Source: Methanosarcina sp. UBA402
Lineage (GTDB): Archaea; Halobacteriota; Methanosarcinia; Methanosarcinales; Methanosarcinaceae
Reading direction: 5' to 3'
Assembly: GCA_002509325.1 (NCBI GenBank)
Contig: DADO01000144.1
Span: 1 to 8,081, forward strand
Length of the DNA: 8,081 nucleotides
Each line of letters starts with the position of its first letter. Positions within the stretch are counted from its first letter, which is position 1. Positions 5,732-8,081 of the stretch are shown one piece after another. Under the pieces are notes generated by a model that worked only from the letters and a program-made list of their open reading frames with translations, ran no database searches and was not told the origin of the DNA. A program made the translations under genes and the position numbers.

Positions 5732-8017
5732 CTATAGATTTTCTGACAGGCAGCAGAGCTTTGCGGGTAAGTAGATAGTGGTTGCGGGCAGTAATCTCCC
5801 CCTGCCAGCCGGGTTCGAGAATAATGGTTGTGTTTTCTCAATAAGAATTGCAGGCCCGCTTATGCCGGTTCCGGGCTTGAGCTCGTCTGTATTGAAGACA
5901 GGAGTCTCATGGAATTCCCCATAACTGTATATCCTCACTACAGCGACAGGAGAGAAAACAGGATTCTCTTCAAGCGCAAGCAGGGGGTCAGAATCCCTTT
6001 CCGTAACCCCCACAACCTCAAGAGAAACGGCTGCCACAACAATGGATTTCCCTTCCATTACGAAGCCAAAGCGTTTTTTATGGGCTTCCTCAAAGCCAGC
6101 CCTGAGTGCATCGTTATCTGCAAAATCTACAGCCAGCTGCGTATCCGATCCTGCGTAGTGCATATGTGCCCTGTAAATCATATTGATACAGGTTTCCCTG
6201 ATTCCCTGCTCAAGCATGGAACGCCGCCCTTCTGTCTCAAGCCCTTCAAAAACAGATTTTAACTCCTTTACCAGCCCTTCTGACAGTTCGGTTCCGATAT
6301 ACTGTTCTTTTATTAGCCTCTGGTCTGCAAGTCCCATGCCATATGCTGAGAGCACACCTGCATACGGATGAATGAAAACGCTTTTGATCCCAAGGCTGTC
6401 TGCAACCCTGCAGGCGTGCTGGGCGGCAGCTCCTCCAAAGCAGCAGAGGGTATATTCTTTTATGTTGTATCCCCTCTGAACCGAGATTTTCTTGATGGCA
6501 TTGGCCATATTCTCAACCGCAACCGAAAGGAAACCCTCGGCTACCTGTTCAGGCGTCCGATTACCGATTTCACCTTTGCCTTCGCTTGAAACCGTTTCCG
6601 CAAGTTCTGTGAATTTCCTGCACACAAGTTCAAAGTCGAGGGGCTGGTCTGAATCGGGCCCAAAGATCTCCGGGAAAAATTCAGGCTGCAGTTTCCCAAG
6701 CATGACATTGCAGTCGGTAACCGTAAGCGGCCCACCTTTTCGATAGCATGCTGGCCCGGGGTCCGAACCTGCCGAGTCGGGACCTGCCCTGAACCTGCCT
6801 CCTTCATAATGAAGTATAGAACCTCCGCCTGCTGCAACCGTATGAATACGCATCATAGGCGAACGCAGGCGCACCCCTGCAATCTCAGTTTCGAGACTGC
6901 GCTCATACTCTCCACTATACTGGGCTACATCTGTAGATGTACCACCCATATCGAAAGTAATGATTTTCTGTGCTCCTGCCATTTTCGAAGTTGCAACCGC
7001 TCCAACGATTCCCCCAGCCGGCCCGGATAGAATACAGTCCTTGCCTTGAAAAGTTTCCGCATCCGTAAGCCCTCCGCTGGACTGCATGAACATAAGCTTA
7101 GGACTTCTTTTAACTTCGTTCTCTTTTCCATCCCCGCTATCTTTTTTTGTCTCGTCTTCACTTTCTTTGTCTGCCCCGTCTCCGCTATCTTTTTCTGTCT
7201 CATCTTCTGCCCCGTCTTCATTTTCTTTTCCTTCCCTTCCACCTTGCAGGGATTCGTGTATCATATTGACGTATCTTCGGATTACAGGAGAGAGATATGC
7301 ATCCACTACAGTTGTTTCCCCTCTGCTTACGAGTTTAATTAACGGGCTTGCCTGATGGGAGAGAGACACCTGTGTAAAACCGATTTCCCTGGCAAGCCTG
7401 CCGAGTTTGAGTTCATGCTCAGGATACCTGTACGCATGCATAAGTACGATTGCAGCCGAGTGAATCCCTGCTTCGAAAGCTGCTTTAAGCGCTTTTCTTG
7501 CGTTTTCGAGGTCAAGAGGAACAAGCTCTTTCCCATCGGCGTCGACCCTTCCGGACACCTCGATAACCTTCTCATAAAGCTGGTCTGGAAGTTCGATCTT
7601 CTGAGCAAAAATATCCGGGCGGTTCTGGTACCCGATTCTCAAAGCGTCCCCAAACCCCCGGTTTATGACAAGAACAGTCCGTTCCCCTTTCCGCTCAAGC
7701 AGAGCATTTGTGCCGACTGTTGTTCCCATTTTCACGGATTCTATGAGTTCAGAGGGCAGGGGTGCATTTCCGGGCAGCCCGAGAACCTGCCTGATCCCGT
7801 GCATGGCTGCATCTTTATAGTGGCACGGGTCGTCGGAAAGAAGCTTGTGAGTGATCAGTTTTCCATCAGGGCTGCGAGTTACGATATCAGTAAACGTACC
7901 TCCGCGGTCTATCCAGAACTGCCATCCGGCTTTGGGGGACATGAAGGGAATGATTGTAGAGGTGGTATTAATTATTAATCGGGTGTGAGGTTTGAGCTTG
8001 ATTTCCACGAAGTCCAA
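5732..8017 (-). CDS. hyuA: 5-oxoprolinase/hydantoinase A subunit (HyuA)
   Basis: This ATP-binding subunit is equivalent to the N-terminal half of single-chain 5-oxoprolinase. Residue numbers are from the TTG at 8017 (761 residues). The N-terminal Hydant_A domain has WIDRGGTFTDIV (35-46) and MGTTVGTNALLERKGER (97-113), both very oxoprolinase-like. The central ASKHA-fold domain has SSGGLTDAETFQGKD (313-327), ILSGPAGGIVGA (329-340), FDMGGTSTDVA (355-365), AAGGGSI (395-401), SDPGPACYRKGGPLTVTD (418-435) and CCFGGAAAQHA (525-535). The C-terminal domain has YAGSDTQL (621-628). An acidic insert (259-305) with two 16-residue repeats interrupts the link before PKLMFMQSSGG. The more likely start is ATG 7942 (MSPKAGWQFWIDRGG; 736 residues), which fits the family N-terminus and has a TATA-like box about 31 bases upstream, suggesting a very short or absent leader. 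The substrate could be 5-oxoproline, a hydantoin or another cyclic amide. Confidence 0.92.
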   Translation of the reverse strand: MDFVEIKLKPHTRLIINTTSTIIPFMSPKAGWQFWIDRGGTFTDIVTRSPDGKLITHKLLSDDPCHYKDAAMHGIRQVLGLPGNAPLPSELIESVKMGTTVGTNALLERKGERTVLVINRGFGDALRIGYQNRPDIFAQKIELPDQLYEKVIEVSGRVDADGKELVPLDLENARKALKAAFEAGIHSAAIVLMHAYRYPEHELKLGRLAREIGFTQVSLSHQASPLIKLVSRGETTVVDAYLSPVIRRYVNMIHESLQGGREGKENEDGAEDETEKDSGDGADKESEDETKKDSGDGKENEVKRSPKLMFMQSSGGLTDAETFQGKDCILSGPAGGIVGAVATSKMAGAQKIITFDMGGTSTDVAQYSGEYERSLETEIAGVRLRSPMMRIHTVAAGGGSILHYEGGRFRAGPDSAGSDPGPACYRKGGPLTVTDCNVMLGKLQPEFFPEIFGPDSDQPLDFELVCRKFTELAETVSSEGKGEIGNRTPEQVAEGFLSVAVENMANAIKKISVQRGYNIKEYTLCCFGGAAAQHACRVADSLGIKSVFIHPYAGVLSAYGMGLADQRLIKEQYIGTELSEGLVKELKSVFEGLETEGRRSMLEQGIRETCINMIYRAHMHYAGSDTQLAVDFADNDALRAGFEEAHKKRFGFVMEGKSIVVAAVSLEVVGVTERDSDPLLALEENPVFSPVAVVRIYSYGEFHETPVFNTDELKPGTGISGPAILIEKTQPLFSNPAGRGRLLPATTIYLPAKLCCLSENL
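7103..7243 (-). repeat. Acidic insert with 48-bp tandem duplication inside hyuA
   Basis: Residues 259-305 of HyuA are almost entirely Glu, Asp, Lys, Gly and Ser. They hold two head-to-tail 16-codon units: EDETEKDSGDGADKES (271-286, from 7207) and EDETKKDSGDGKENEV (287-302, from 7159). The DNA shows it too: 7134-7159 and 7182-7207 match at 24 of 26 bases, 48 bp apart. A partial third echo is GKENE at both ends (263-267 and 297-301). It keeps the reading frame and falls in a surface linker. Confidence 0.9.
7966..7980 (-). promoter_or_regulatory. Candidate TATA box for hyuAB
   Basis: The minus strand reads GATTAATAATTAATA, centred about 31 bases upstream of the ATG at 7942. This spacing would place transcription start a few bases before that ATG, giving a nearly leaderless message, which agrees with the lack of a ribosome binding site there. 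If instead the TTG at 8017 is used, this box lies inside the coding sequence. Confidence 0.45.
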
Positions 8018-8050
8018 AATTTATGTTCAAAGTGGCAGCGGAGGAGTTAT

Positions 8051-8065
8051 ATCCTGATATAGGAT
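8051..8065. promoter_or_regulatory. Short inverted repeat upstream of hyuA
   Basis: ATCCT (8051-8055) and AGGAT (8061-8065) flank a GATAT centre; AGGATCCT (8061-8068) is itself palindromic. The minus strand also reads GGATATAAC here (8056-8048), a second possible TATA box that would suit the TTG start at 8017. It could be an operator or promoter element for hyuAB; the window ends soon after. Confidence 0.3.
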
Positions 8066-8081
8066 CCTTAAAAATTGCTCA

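Noticed and set aside
7355..7978. Long plus-strand open frame (207 codons) opposite hyuA
   Set aside because: It is antisense to the conserved N-terminal HyuA domain, has no family signature, and is a shadow of the codon bias on the other strand.

Overview
The window looks like a chromosomal segment of a methanogenic archaeon, most likely Methanosarcina or a close relative. This is inferred from gene content and style: an archaeal/actinobacterial-type inositol-1-phosphate synthase, a two-subunit 5-oxoprolinase-like pair, a decayed transposase of a type common in Methanosarcina, moderate-GC genes separated by long AT-rich spacers, and archaeal TATA-like boxes. No database search was possible, so genus assignment is an inference.

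Layout: 1-384 is AT-rich and gene-free, and holds the first copy of a 55-bp direct repeat (194-248). About 385-667 is the broken 5' part of an IS transposase, cut off at the stop codon of the next gene. 668-1756 (minus) is myo-inositol-1-phosphate synthase; its Rossmann motif lies upstream of the first ATG and no standard start codon precedes it. 1757-2141 is a spacer with a tandem 21-bp repeat. 2142-2414 (minus) is a small DUF1294 membrane protein, divergent from 2643-3710 (plus), a flippase-like (LPG_synthase_TM/UPF0104) membrane protein. The second copy of the 55-bp repeat and a perfect stem-loop lie in the flippase 5' leader. 3764-4145 (minus) is an apparent frameshifted relic of a small unrecognised gene. 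4164-5711 and 5732-8017 (both minus) are HyuB and HyuA, 20 bp apart, transcribed hyuA to hyuB.

HyuA and HyuB together correspond to the two halves of the eukaryotic single-chain 5-oxoprolinase, which opens 5-oxoproline to glutamate using ATP; related family members act on hydantoins or carboxylate ketones. HyuA carries a 47-residue acidic, internally duplicated insert not expected in the family. Inositol-phosphate synthase feeds archaeal inositol lipids and the flippase-like protein may handle a lipid-linked substrate, but nothing shows that they work together.

I see no clear new multi-gene system. The best second-look items are the 54/55-identical repeat pair, the synthase without a normal start codon next to an IS scar, the acidic tandem insert in HyuA, and the decayed reading frame after hyuB.
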